Positions 33,417-46,789 of a DNA stretch of 64,000 nt are shown here, in pieces. Numbering within the stretch: the first letter of the stretch is position 1; each line of letters opens with the position of its first letter. The notes beneath the pieces are model-generated. The model ran no database searches and was not told the DNA's origin. It was given only the letters and a program-made list of their open reading frames with translations. The DNA is from Mytilus edulis (lineage: Eukaryota > Mollusca > Bivalvia > Mytilida > Mytilidae), in assembly GCF_963676685.1 (NCBI RefSeq), contig NC_092354.1, positions 30,784,193 through 30,848,192 of the forward strand, in the 5' to 3' direction. The translations under genes and the position numbers were made by a program.

Positions 33417-36400
33417 GTGTTATAATTCTACAATAAAGGTTTGCCATGTTCAAATTGACTTCAAAGGCATTTGTCAATACATGTTAGAAAGTATTTCGGT
33501 CAAACGACCGAGTTAAGGTAACATCTAATACAATTATGAATACATTTTAGAAAGTTGTCTTGGTCAATGGACCGACATAAGGTAACATCAATTACAATTA
33601 TAAAAAAAAAATCAAATTTACAATAAAATGTCGAAAAGTTATCAATATACCAACAACAGGTTTGCTGTGGTATTATTTACAATTATCCTATAAATATGGT
33701 CAATTTGAAGTAACATCTGACTGAATTATCCCAAAAGTGGTAAAATATTCTGAAAAAAGTATTATAATTCTAAAATGAAGTTTTGATTTGTTCAAATTGA
33801 CTTCAAATGCATTTGTCAAAACATATTAGAAAGTATGTCGGTCAAATGACCGATTTAAGGTAACATCAAATACAATTATCAATACATATTAGAAAGTTGT
33901 CTTGGTCAAATGACCGATTTAAGGTATCATCAATTACAATATTATCAAAAATAATATCACATTTACAGTAAAATGTCGAAAAGTTATCAATATAACAACA
34001 ACTGGTTTGCTGTTGTATTATTTACAATTATCCTATAAATATGGTCAATTGAAGGTAACATCTGAATGAATTATCCAAAAAGTGGTAAAATTTACTAAAA
34101 CGTATTATAATTTTATAATAAAAGTTAAGTTGGTAAAAATTGACTTCAAATGCATTTGTCAATACATATTAGAAAGTATGTCGGTCAAATGACCGATTTA
34201 AGGTAACATCTAATACAATTATCAATACATTTTAGAAAGTTGTCTTGGTCAAATGACCGATTTAAGGTGACATCAACTACATTTGTCCCCCCAAAAAATT
34301 AAAATTTCCTGTAAAATGTCGAAAAGTTATCAACATTCCAACAACAAGTTTGCTGTTGTATTATTTACAATTATCCTATAAATATGGTCAATTGAAAGTA
34401 ACATCTGAATGAATTATCTAAAAAGTGGTAAAATTTACTAAAAAAGTATTATAATTCTATAACGAAGGTTTAGTTTGTTCAAATTGACTTCAAATACATT
34501 TGTCAATACATATTAGAAAGTATTTCGGTCAAATGGCCGATTTAAGGTAACATAAAATACAATTATCAATACACAATAGAAAGTTGTCTTAATCAAATGA
34601 CCGATTTAACGTATCATCAAATACAATTATCAATAAATATTAGAAAGTTGTCTTGGTCAATGGACCGATTTAAGGTTACACCAATTACGATTATAAAAAA
34701 AAATCAAATTTACAGTAAAATGTCGAAAAGTTATCAATATAACAACAACTGGTTTGCTGTTGTATTATTTACAATTATCCTATAAATATGGTCAATTGAA
34801 GGTAACATCTGAATGAATTATCCAAAAAGTGGTAAAATTTACTAAAAAGTATTATAATTTTATAATAAAAGTTAAGTTGGTAAAAATTGACTTCATATGC
34901 ATTTGTCAATACATATTAGAAAGTATGTCGGTCAAATGACCGATTTAAGGTAACATCTAATACAATTATCAATACATTTTAGAAAGTTGTCTTGGTCAAA
35001 TGACCGATTTAAGGTCACATCAACTACATTTGTCCCCCCCAAAAAATTAAAATTTCCAGTAAAATGTCGAAAAGTTATCAATATACCAACAACAAGTTTG
35101 CTGTTGTATGATTTACAATTATCCTATAAATATGGTCAATTGAAAGTAACATCTGAATGAATTATTTAAAAAGTGGTAAAATTTACTAAAAAAGTATTAT
35201 AATTCTATAACGAAGGTTTAGTTTGTTCAAATTGACTTCAAATACATTTGTCAATACATATTAGAAAGTATGTCGGTCAAATGACCGATTTAAGGTAACA
35301 TCTAATACAATTATCAATACATTTTAGAAAGTTGTCTTGGTCAAATGACCGATTTAAGGTCACATCAACTACATTTGTCCCCCCAAAAAATTAAAATTTC
35401 CTGTAAAATGTCGAAAAGTTATCAACATACCAACAACAAGTTTGCTGTTATCCTATAAATATCATCAATTACAATATTATCAAAAATAATATCACATTTA
35501 CAGTAAAATGTCGAAAAGTTATCAATATAACAACAACTGGTTTGCTGTTGTATTATTTACAATTATCCTATAAATATGGTCAATTGAAGGTAACATCTGA
35601 ATGAATTATCCAAAAAGTGGTAAAATTTACTAAAAAGTATTATAATTTTATAATAAAAGTTAAGTTGGTAAAAATTGACTTCAAATACATTTGTCAATAC
35701 ACTTTAGAAAGAATTTTGGTCAAATGACCGATTAAAGGTAACATCAAATACAATCATTAATACATATTAGAAAGTTGTTTTGATCAAATGACCGATTTAA
35801 GATAACATCAATTACAATTATCAAAAAAATGGTCAAATTAACAGTAAAATGACGAAAAGTTTTCAATATACCTACAACAGGTTTGCTGTTGTACTATTTA
35901 CAATTATCCTATAAATATGGTCTATCCAAAAAGTGGTAAAATTTACTAAAAAAGTATTATAATTCTCTATAATGAAGGTTTGGTTGGTGCAAATAAACTT
36001 CACATGCATTTGTAAATACTTGTTGGAAAGTATTTCGGTCAAATGATCGATTTAAGGTAACTTCAATTACAATTATCAATACATAATAGAAAGTTGTCTT
36101 AGTCAAATGACTGATTTAAGGTAACATCAAATACAATTATCAGTATATATTAGACAGTTGTCTTGGTCAAATGACCGATTAATGGTAACATCAAATACAA
36201 TTATCAGTACATATTAGACAGTTGTCTTGGTCAAATGACCGATTTAAGGTAACATCAAATACAATTATTAATACATAATAGAAAGTTGACTTGGTCAAAT
36301 GACCGATTTAAGGTAACATTAAATACAATTATAAAAAATATATGAAAGTTTTCTTGATCAAATGACCGATTTAAGGTAACATCAATTACAATTATCAATA

Positions 36401-36835
36401 CATAATAGAAAGTTGTCTTAGTCAAATGACTGATTTAAGGTAACATCAAATACAATTATCAGTACATATTAGACAGTTGTCTTGGTCAAATGACCGATTA
36501 ATGGTAACATCAAATACAATTATCAGTACATATTAGACAGTTGTCTTGGTCAAATGACCGATTTAAGGTAACATCAAATACAATTATTAATACATAATAG
36601 AAAGTTGTCTTGGTCAAATGACCGATTTAAGGTAACATTAAATACAATTATAATAAATATATGAAAGTTTTTTTGATCAAATGACCGATTTAAGGTAACA
36701 TCAATTACAATTATCAAAAAAAAATCAAATTTACAGTAAAATGTCGAAAAGTTATCCATATACCAACAACATGTTTGCTGTTGAATTATTTACAATTATC
36801 CTATAAATATGGTCACTTGAAGATAACGTCTGAAT

Positions 36836-37030
36836 GAATTATCCCAAAAGTGGTAAAATATACTGAAAAAAGAATGAATTATCCCAAAAGTGGTAAAATA
36901 TACTGAAAAAAGAATGAATTATCCCAAAAGTGGTAAAATATACTGAAAAAAGAATGAATCATCCCAAAAGTGGTAAAATATACTGAAAAAAGAATGAATT
37001 ATCCTAAAAGTGGTAAAATATACTGAAAAA
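36836..37030. repeat. Nested 40-bp minisatellite, 5 units
   Basis: Same 40-bp unit at the equivalent place in the next higher-order block, with five copies. One copy has GAATCATCCC and the last has TCCT. Confidence 0.95.
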
Positions 37031-40000
37031 GTGTTATAATTCTACAATAAAGGTTTGCTTTGTTCAAATTGACTTCAAAGGCATTTGTCAATACATGTTA
37101 GAAAGTATTTCGGTCAAACGACCGAGTTAAGGTAACATCTAATACAATTATGAATACATTTTAGAAAGTTGTCTTGGTCAATGGACCGATATAAGGTAAC
37201 ATCAATTACAATTATAAAAAAAAAATCAAATTTACAATAAAATGTCGAAAAGTTATCAATATACCAACAACAGGTTTGCTGTGGTATTATTTACAATTAT
37301 CCTATAAATATGGTCAATTTGAAGTAACATCTGACTGAATTATCTCAAAAGTGGTAAAATATTCTGAAAAAAGTATTATAATTCTAAAATGAAGTTTTGA
37401 TTTGTTCAAATTGACTTCAAATGCATTTGTCAAAACATATTAGAAAGTATGTCGGTCAAATGACCGATTTAAGGTAACATCAAATACAATTATCAATACA
37501 TATTAGAAAGTTGTCTTGGTCAAATGACCGATTTAAGGTATCATCAATTACAATATTATCAAAAAAAATATCACATTTACAGTAAAATGTCGAAAAGTTA
37601 TCAATATAACAACAACTGGTTTGCTGTTGTATTATTTACAATTATCCTATAAATATGGTCAATTGAAGGTAACATCTGAATGAATTATTTAAAAAAGTGG
37701 TAAAATTTACTAAAAAAGTATTATAATTCTATAACGAAGGTTTAGTTTGTTCAAATTGACTTCAAATACATTTGTCAATACATATTAGAAAGTATTTCGG
37801 TCAAATGATCGATTTAAGGTAACATCTAATACAATTATCAATACATTTTAGAAAGTTGTCTTGGTCAAATGACCGATTTAAGGTCACATCAACTACATTT
37901 GTCCCCCCAAAAAATTAAAATTTCCTGTAAAATGTCGAAAAGTTATCAACATACCAACAACAAGTTTGCTGTTGTATTATTTACAATTATCCTATAAATA
38001 TGGTCAATTGAAAGTAACATCTGAATGAATTATCTAAAAAGTGGTAAAATTTACTAAAAAAAGTATTGTAATTCTATAACGAAGGTTTAGTTTGTTCAAA
38101 TTGACTTCAAATACATTTGTCAATACATATTAGAAAGTATTTCGGTCAAATGGCCGATTTAAGGTAACATAAAATACAATTATCAATACACAATAGAAAG
38201 TTGTCTTAATCAAATGACCGATTGAACGTATCATCAAATACAATTATCAATAAATATTAGAAAGTTGTCTTGGTCAATGGACCGATTTAAGGTTACATCA
38301 ATTACGATTATAAAAAAAAATCAAATTTACAGTAAAATGTCGAAAAGTTATCAATATAACCACAACTGGTTTGCTGTTGTATTATTTACAATTATCCTAT
38401 AAATATGGTCAATTGAAGGTAACATCTGAATGAATTATCCAAAAAGTGGTAAAATTTACTAAAAAGTATTATAATTTTATAATAAAAGTTAAGTTGGTAA
38501 AAATTGACTTCATATGCATTTGTCAATACATATTAGAAAGTATGTCGGTCAAATGACCGATTTAAGGTAACATCTAATACAATTATCAATACATTTTAGA
38601 AAGTTGTCTTGGTCAAATGACCGATTTAAGGTCACATCAACTACATTTGTCCCCCCCAAAAAATTAAAATTTCCAGTAAAATGTCGAAAAGTTATCAATA
38701 TACCAACAACAAGTTTGCTGTTGTATTATTTACAATTATCCTATAAATATGGTCAATTGAAAGTAACATCTGAATGAATTATTTAAAAAGTGGTAAAATT
38801 TACTAAAAAAGTATTATAATTCTATAACGAAGGTTTAGTTTGATCAAATTGACTTCAAATACATTTGTCAATACATATTAGAAAGTATGTCGGTCAAATG
38901 ACCGATTTAAGGTAACATCTAATACAATTATCAATACATTTTAGAAAGTTGTCTTGGTCAAATGACCGATTTAAGGTCACATCAACTACATTTGTCCCCC
39001 CAAAAAATTAAAATTTCCTGTAAAATGTCGAAAAGTTATCAACATACCAACAACAAGTTTGCTGTTGTATTATTTACAATTATCCTATAAATATGGTCAA
39101 TTGAAAGTAACATCTGAATGAATTATCTAAAAAGTGGTAAAATTTACTAAAAAAGTATTATAATTCTATAACGAAGGTTTAGTTTGTTCAAATTGACTTC
39201 AAATACATTTGTCAATACATATTAGAAAGTATTTCGGTCAAATGGCCGATTTAAGGTAACATAAAATACAATTATCAATACACAATAGAAAGTTGTCTTA
39301 ATCAAATGACCAATTTAACGTATCATCAAATACAATTATCAATAAATATTAGAAAGTTGTCTTGGTCAATGGACCGATTTAAGGTTACATCAATTACGAT
39401 TATAAAAAAAAATCAAATTTACAGTAAAATGTCGAAAAGTTATCAATATAACAACAACTGGTTTGCTGTTGTATTATTTACAATTATCCTATAAATATGG
39501 TCAATTGAAGGTAACATCTGAATGAATTATCCAAAAAGTGGTAAAATTTACTAAAAAGTATTATAATTTTATAATAAAAGTTAAGTTGGTAAAAATTGAC
39601 TTCATATGCATTTGTCAATACATATTAGAAAGTATGTCGGTCAAATGACCGATTTAAGGTAACATCTAATACAATTATCAATACATTTTAGAAAGTTGTC
39701 TTGGTCAAATGACCGATTTAAGGTCACATCAACTACATTTGTCCCCCCAAAAAATTAAAATTTCCAGTAAAATGTCGAAAAGTTATCAATATACCAACAA
39801 CAAGTTTGCTGTTGTATTATTTACAATTATCCTATAAATATGGTCAATTGAAAGTAACATCTGAATGATTTATCTAAAAAGTGGTAAAATTTACTAAAAA
39901 AGTATTATAATTCTATAACGAAGGTTTAGTTTGTTCAAATTGACTTCAAATACATTTGTCAATACATATTAGAAAGTATTTCGGTCAAATGATCGATTTA

Positions 40001-43000
40001 AGGTAACATCGAATACAATTATCAATACATTTTAGAAAGTTGTCTTGGTCAAATGACCGATTTAAGGTCACATCAACTACATTTGTCCCCCCCAAAAAAT
40101 TAAAATTTCCAGTAAAATGTCGAAAAGTTATCAATATACCAACAACAAGTTTTCTGTTGTATTATTTACAATTATCCTATAAATATGGTCAATTGAAAGT
40201 AACATCTGAATGAATTATTTAAAAAGTGGTAAAATTTACTAAAAAAGTATTATAATTCTATAACGAAGGTTTAGTTTGTTCAAATTGACTTCAAATACAT
40301 TTGTCAATACATATTAGAAAGTATTTCGGTCAAATGATCGATTTAAGGTAACATCGAATACAATTATCAATTCATATTAGAAAGTTGTCTTCGTCAAATG
40401 ACCGATTTAAGGTAACATCAAATACAATTATCAATACATATTAGAAAGTTGTCTTGGTCAATGGACCGATTTAAGGTAACATCAATTACAATTATAAAAA
40501 AAAAATCAAATTTACAGTAAAATGTCGAAAAGTTATCAATATACCAACAACAGGTTTGCTGTTGCATTTTTTACAATTATCCTATATGGTCAATTGAAGG
40601 TAACATCTGAATGAATTATCCAAAAAGTGGTAAAATTTACTAAAAAAGTGTTATGATTCTATAATGAAGGTTTGGTTGGTCCAAATTGACTTCAAATGCA
40701 TTTGATAATACATATTAGAAAGTATCTCGTTCAAGTTTGCTGTTGTATTATCTACAATTATCCTATAAATATGGTCACTTGAAGGTAACATTTGAATGAA
40801 TTAACCAAAAAGTGGTAAAGTTTACTAAAAAAGTGTTATAATTCTATAATGAAGGTTTGGTTGGTTCAAATTGACTTCAAATACATTTGTCAATACACTT
40901 TAGAAAAAATTTTGGTCAAATGACCGATTAAAGGTAACATCAAATACAATCATTAATACATATTAGAAAGTTGTTTTGATCAAATGACCGATTTAAGATA
41001 ACATCAATTACAATTATCAAAAAAATTGTCAAATTAACAGTAAAATGTCGAAAAGTTTTCAATATACCTACAACAGGTTTGCTGTTGTACTATTTACAAT
41101 TATCCTATAAATATGGTCTATCCAAAAAGTGGTAAAATTTACTAAAAAAGTATTATAATTCTCTATAATGAAGGTTTGGTTGGTTCAAATAAACTTCACA
41201 TGCATTTGTAAATACTTGTTGGAAAGTATTTCGGTCAAATGATCGATTTAAGGTAACATCAATTACAATTATCAATACATAATAGAAAGTTGTCTTAGTC
41301 AAATGACTGATTTAAGGTAACATCAATTACAATTATCAATACATAATAGAAAGTTGTCTTAGTCAAATGACTGATTTAAGGTAACATCAAATACAATTAT
41401 CAGTACATATTAGACAGTTGTCTTGGTCAAATGACCGATTAATGGTAACATCAAATACAATTATCAGTACATATTAGACAGTTGTCTTGGTCAAATGACC
41501 GATTAACGGTAACATCAAATACAATTATCAGTACATATTAGAAAGTTGTCTTGGTCAAATGACCGATTTAAGGTCACATCAACTATATTTGTCCCCCCAA
41601 AAAATTAAAATTTCCAGTAAAATGTCGAAAAGTTATCAACATACCAACAACAAGTTTGCTGTTGTATTATTTACAATTATCCTATAAATATGGTCAATTG
41701 AAAGTAACATCTGAATGAATTATCTAAAAAGTGGTAAAATTTACTAAAAAAGTATTATAATTCTATGACGAAGGTTTAGTTTGTTCAAATTGACTTCAAA
41801 TACATTTGTCAATACATATTAGAAAGTATTTCGGTCAAATGGCCGATTTAAGGTAACATAAAATACAATTATCAATACATAATAGAAAGTTGTCTTAATC
41901 AAATGACCGATTTAACGTATCATCAAATACAATTATCAATAAATATTAGAAAGTTGTCTTGGTCAATGGACCGATTTAAGGTTACATCAATTACAATTAT
42001 AAAAAAAAAATCAAATTTACAGTAAAATGTCGAAAAGTTATCAATATAACAACAACTGGTTTGCTGTTGTATTATTTACAATTATCCTATAAATATGGTC
42101 AATTGAAGGTAACATCTGAATGAATTATCCAAAAAGTGGTAAAATTTACTAAAAAGTATTATTATTTTATAATAAAAGTTAAGTTGGTAAAAATTGACTT
42201 CATATGCATTTGTCAATACATATTAGAAAGTATGTTGGTCAAATGACCGATTTAAGGTAACATCTAATACAATTATCAATACATTTTAGAAAGTTGTCTT
42301 GGTCAAATGACCGATTTAAGGTCACATCAACTACATTTGTCCCCCCCAAAAAATTAAAATTTCCAGTAAAATGTCGAAAAGTTATCAATATACCAACAAC
42401 AAGTTTGCTGTTGTATTATTTACAATTATCCTATAAATATGGTCAATTGAAAGTAACATCTGAATGAATTATTTAAAAAGTGGTAAAATTTACTAAAAAA
42501 GTATTATAATTCTATAACGAAGGTTTAGTTTGTTCAAATTGACTTCAAATACATTTGTCAATACATATTAGAAAGTATTTCGGTCAAATGATCGATTTAA
42601 GGTAACATCGAATACAATTATCAATTCATATTAGAAAGTTGTCTTCGTCAAATGACCGATTTAAGGTAACATCAAATACAATTATCAATGCATATTAGAA
42701 AGTTGTCTTTGTCAATGGACCGATTTAAGGTAACATCAATTACAATTATAGAAAAAAATCAAATTTACAGTAAAATGTCGAAAAGTTATCAATATACCAA
42801 CAACAGTTTGCTGTTGTATTTTTTACAATTATCCTATATGGTCAATTGAAGGTAACATCTGAATGAATTATCCAAAAAGTGGTAAAATTTACTAAAAAAG
42901 TGTTATGATTCTATAATGAAGGTTTGGTTGGTCCAAATTGACTTCAAATGCATTTGTCAATACATATTAGAAAGTATCTCGTTCAAGTTTGCTTTTGTAT

Positions 43001-44347
43001 TATCTACAATTATCCTATAAATATGGTCACTTGAAGGTAACATTTGAATGAATTAACCAAAAAGTGGTAAAGTTTACTAAAAAAGTGTTATAATTCTATA
43101 ATGAAGGTTTGGTTGGTTCAAATTGACTTCAAATACATTTGTCAATACACTTTAGAAAGAATTTTGGTCAAATGACCGATTAAAGGTAACATCAAATACA
43201 ATCATTAATACATATTAGAAAGTTGTTTTGATCAAATGACCGATTTAAGATAACATCAATTACAATTATCAAAAAAATGGTCAAATTAGCAGTAAAATGT
43301 CGAAAAGTTTTCAATATACCTACAACAGGTTTGCTGTTGTACTATTTACAATTATCCTATAAATATGGTCTATCCAAAAAGTGGTAAAATTTACTAAAAA
43401 ATTATTATAATTCTCTATAATGGAGGTTTTGTTGGTTCAAATAAACTTCACATGCATTTGTAAATACTTGTTGGAAAGTATTTCGGTCAAATAATCGATT
43501 TAAGGTAACATCAATTACAATTATCAATACATAATAGAAAGTTGTCTGAGTCAAATGACTGATTTAAGGTAACATCAAATACAACTATCAGTACATATTA
43601 GACAGTTGTCTTGGTCAAATGACCGATTAATGGTAACATCAAATACAATTATCAGTACATATTAGACAGTTGTCTTGGTCAAATGACCGATTTAAGGTAA
43701 CATCAAATACAATTATTAATACATAATAGAAAGTTGTCTTGGTCAAATGACCGATTTAAGGTAACATCAAATACAATTATTAATACATAATAGAAAGTTG
43801 TCTTGGTCAAATGACCGATTTAAGGTAACATTAAATACAATTATAATAAATATATGAAAGTTTTCTTGATCAAATGACCAATTTAAGGTAACATCAATTA
43901 CAATTATCAATACATAATAGAAAGTTGTCTTAGTCAAATGACTGATTTAAGGTAACATCAAATACAATTATCAGTACATATTAGACAGTTGTCTTGGTCA
44001 AATGACCGATTAATGGTAACATCAAATACAGTTATCAGTACATATTAGACAGTTGTTTTGGTCAAATGACCGATTTAAGGTAACATCAAATACAATTATT
44101 AATACATAATAGAAAGTTGTCTTGGTCAAATGACCGATTTAAGATAACATTAAATACAATTATAATAAATATATGAAAGTTTTCTTGATCAAATGACCGA
44201 TTTAAGGTAACATCAATTACAATTATCAAAAAAAAATCAAATTTACAGTAAAATGTCGAAAAGTTATCCATATACCAACAACATGTTTGCTGTTGGATTA
44301 TTTACAATTATCCTATAAATATGGTCACTTGAAGATAACGTCTGAAT

Positions 44348-44622
44348 GAATTATCCCAAAAGTGGTAAAATATACTGAAAAAAGAATGAATTATACCAAA
44401 ATTGGTAAAATATACTGAAAAAAGAATGAATTATCCCAAAAGTGGTAAAATATACTGAAAAAAGAATGAATAATCCCAAAAGTGGTAAAATATACTGAAA
44501 AAAGAATGAATTATCCCAAAAGTGGTAAAATATACTCAAAAAAGAATGAATTATCCCAAAAGTGGTAAAATATACTGAAAAAAGAATGAATTATCCTAAA
44601 AGAGGTAAAATATACTGAAAAA
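44348..44622. repeat. Nested 40-bp minisatellite, 7 units
   Basis: Same 40-bp unit in a third block, with seven copies. Variants include GAATTATACC (second), GAATAATCCC (fourth) and the terminal TCCT unit. Confidence 0.95.
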
Positions 44623-46789
44623 GTGTTATAATTCTACAATAAAGGTTTGCTTTGTTCAAATTGACTTCAAAGGCATTTGTCAATACATGTTAGAAAGTAT
44701 TTCGGTCAAACGACCGAGTTAAGGTAACATCTAATACAATTATGAATACATTTTAGAAAGTTGTCTTGGTCAATGGACCGATATAAGGTAGCATCAATTA
44801 CAATTATAAAAAAAAATCAAATTTACAATAAAATGTCGAAAAGTTATCAATATACCAACAACAGGTTTGCTGTGGTATTATTTACAATTATCCTATAAAT
44901 ATGGTCAATTTGAAGTAACATCTGACTGAATTATCCCAAAAGTGGTAAAATATTCTGAAAAAAGTATTATAATTCTAAAATGAAGTTTTGATTTGTTCAA
45001 ATTGACTTCAAATGCATTTGTCAAAACATATTAGAAAGTATGTCGGTCAAATGACCGATTTAAGGTAACATCAAATACAATTATCAATACATATTAGAAA
45101 GTTGTCTTGGTCAAATGACCGATTTAAGGTATCATCAATTACAATTTTATCAAAAAAAATATCACATTTACAGTAAAATGTCGAAAAGTTATCAATAAAA
45201 CAACAACTGGTTTGCTGTTGTATTATTTACAATTATCCTATAAATATGGTCAATTGAAAGTAACATCTGAATGAATTATCTAAAAAGTGGTAAAATTTAC
45301 TAAAAAAGTATTATAATTCTATAACGAAGGTTTAGTTTGTTCAAATTGACTTCAAATACATTTGTCAATACATATTAGAAAGTATTTCGGTCAAATGGCC
45401 GATTTAAGGTAACATAAAATACAATTATCAATACATAATAGAAAGTTGTCTTAATCAAATGACCGATTTAACGTATCATCAAATACAATTATCAATAATA
45501 TTAGAAAGTTGTCTTGGTCAATGGACCGATTTAAGGTTACATCAATTACAATTATAAAAAAAAATCAAATTTACAGTAAAATGTCGAAAAGTTATCAACA
45601 TAACAACAACTGGTTTGCTGTTGTATTATTTACAATTATCCTATAAATATGGTCAATTGAAGGTAACATCTGAATGAATTATCCAAAAAGTGGTAAAATT
45701 TACTAAAAAGTATTATAATTTTATAATAAAAGTTAAGTTGGTAAAAATTGACTTCATATGCATTTGTCAATACATATTAGAAAGTATGTCGGTCAAATGA
45801 CCGATTTAAGGTAACATTTAATACAATTATCAATACATTTTAGAAAGTTGTCTTGGTCAAATGACCGATTTAAGGTCACATCAACTACATTTGTCCCCCC
45901 AAAAAATTAAAATTTCCAGTAAAATGTCGAAAAGTTATCAATATACCAACAACAAGTTTGCTGTTGTATTATTTACAATTATCCTATAAATATGGTCAAT
46001 TGAAAGTAACATCTGAATGAATTATCTAAAAAGTGGTAAAATTTACTAAAAAAGTATTATAATTCTATAACGAAGGTTTAGTTTGTTCAAATTGACTTCA
46101 AATACATTTGTCAATACATATTAGAAAGTATTTCGGTCAAATGATCGATTTAAGGTAACATCGAATACAATTATCAATTCATATTAGAAAGTTGTCTTCG
46201 TCAAATGACCGATTTAAGGTAACATCAAATACAATTATCAATACATAACAGAAAGTTGTCTTAGTCAAATGACCGATTTAAGGTAACATCAAATACAATT
46301 ATCAATACATATTAGACAGTTGTCTTAGTCAAATGACCGACTTATGGAACATCAATTACAATTATCCCCCCCCAAAAAAAGATCTGAATGAATTATTCAA
46401 AAATTGGTAAAATTTACTAAAAAAAGTGTTATAATTCTATAATGAAGGTTTGGTTGGTCCAAATTGACTTCAAATTCATTTGTCAATACATATTAGAAAG
46501 TATCTCGGTCAAATGACTGAGTTAGGTAACGTCAAATACAATTATCAATACATTTTAGAAAGTTGTCTTGGTCAATGGACCGATTTAAGGTATTATCAAT
46601 TACAATTATCAAAATAATCAAATTTACAGTAAAACGTCGAAAAGTTATCAATGTACCAACAACAGGTTTGCCGTTGTATTATTTACAATTATTCTATAAA
46701 TATGGTGAATTGAAGGTAACATCTGAATGAATTATATAAAAAGTGGTAAAATTTACTAAAAAGTGTTATAATTCTATAATGAAGGTTTG

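Larger units (their letters stand above)
32161..39070. repeat. Higher-order satellite block of ~3.5-3.6 kb, two mosaic copies
   Basis: Landmarks recur at an offset of 3511 bp (CACTTTAGAAAGAATTTTGG context 32161 to 35672). The offset grows to about 3613-3617 after the nested minisatellite and nearby indels (33841 to 37454; 34861 to 38478). The match is not uniform: around 34090-34860 the partner at 37690-38470 has another subfamily's sequence. Part of the block recurs again at 40868-41530 and 43120-45230. Confidence 0.8.

Noticed and set aside
44351..44539. A minus-strand frame encoding an almost perfect peptide repeat
   Set aside because: It is the 40-bp minisatellite read in frame, with three units nearly equalling 120 bases; not a repeat protein.
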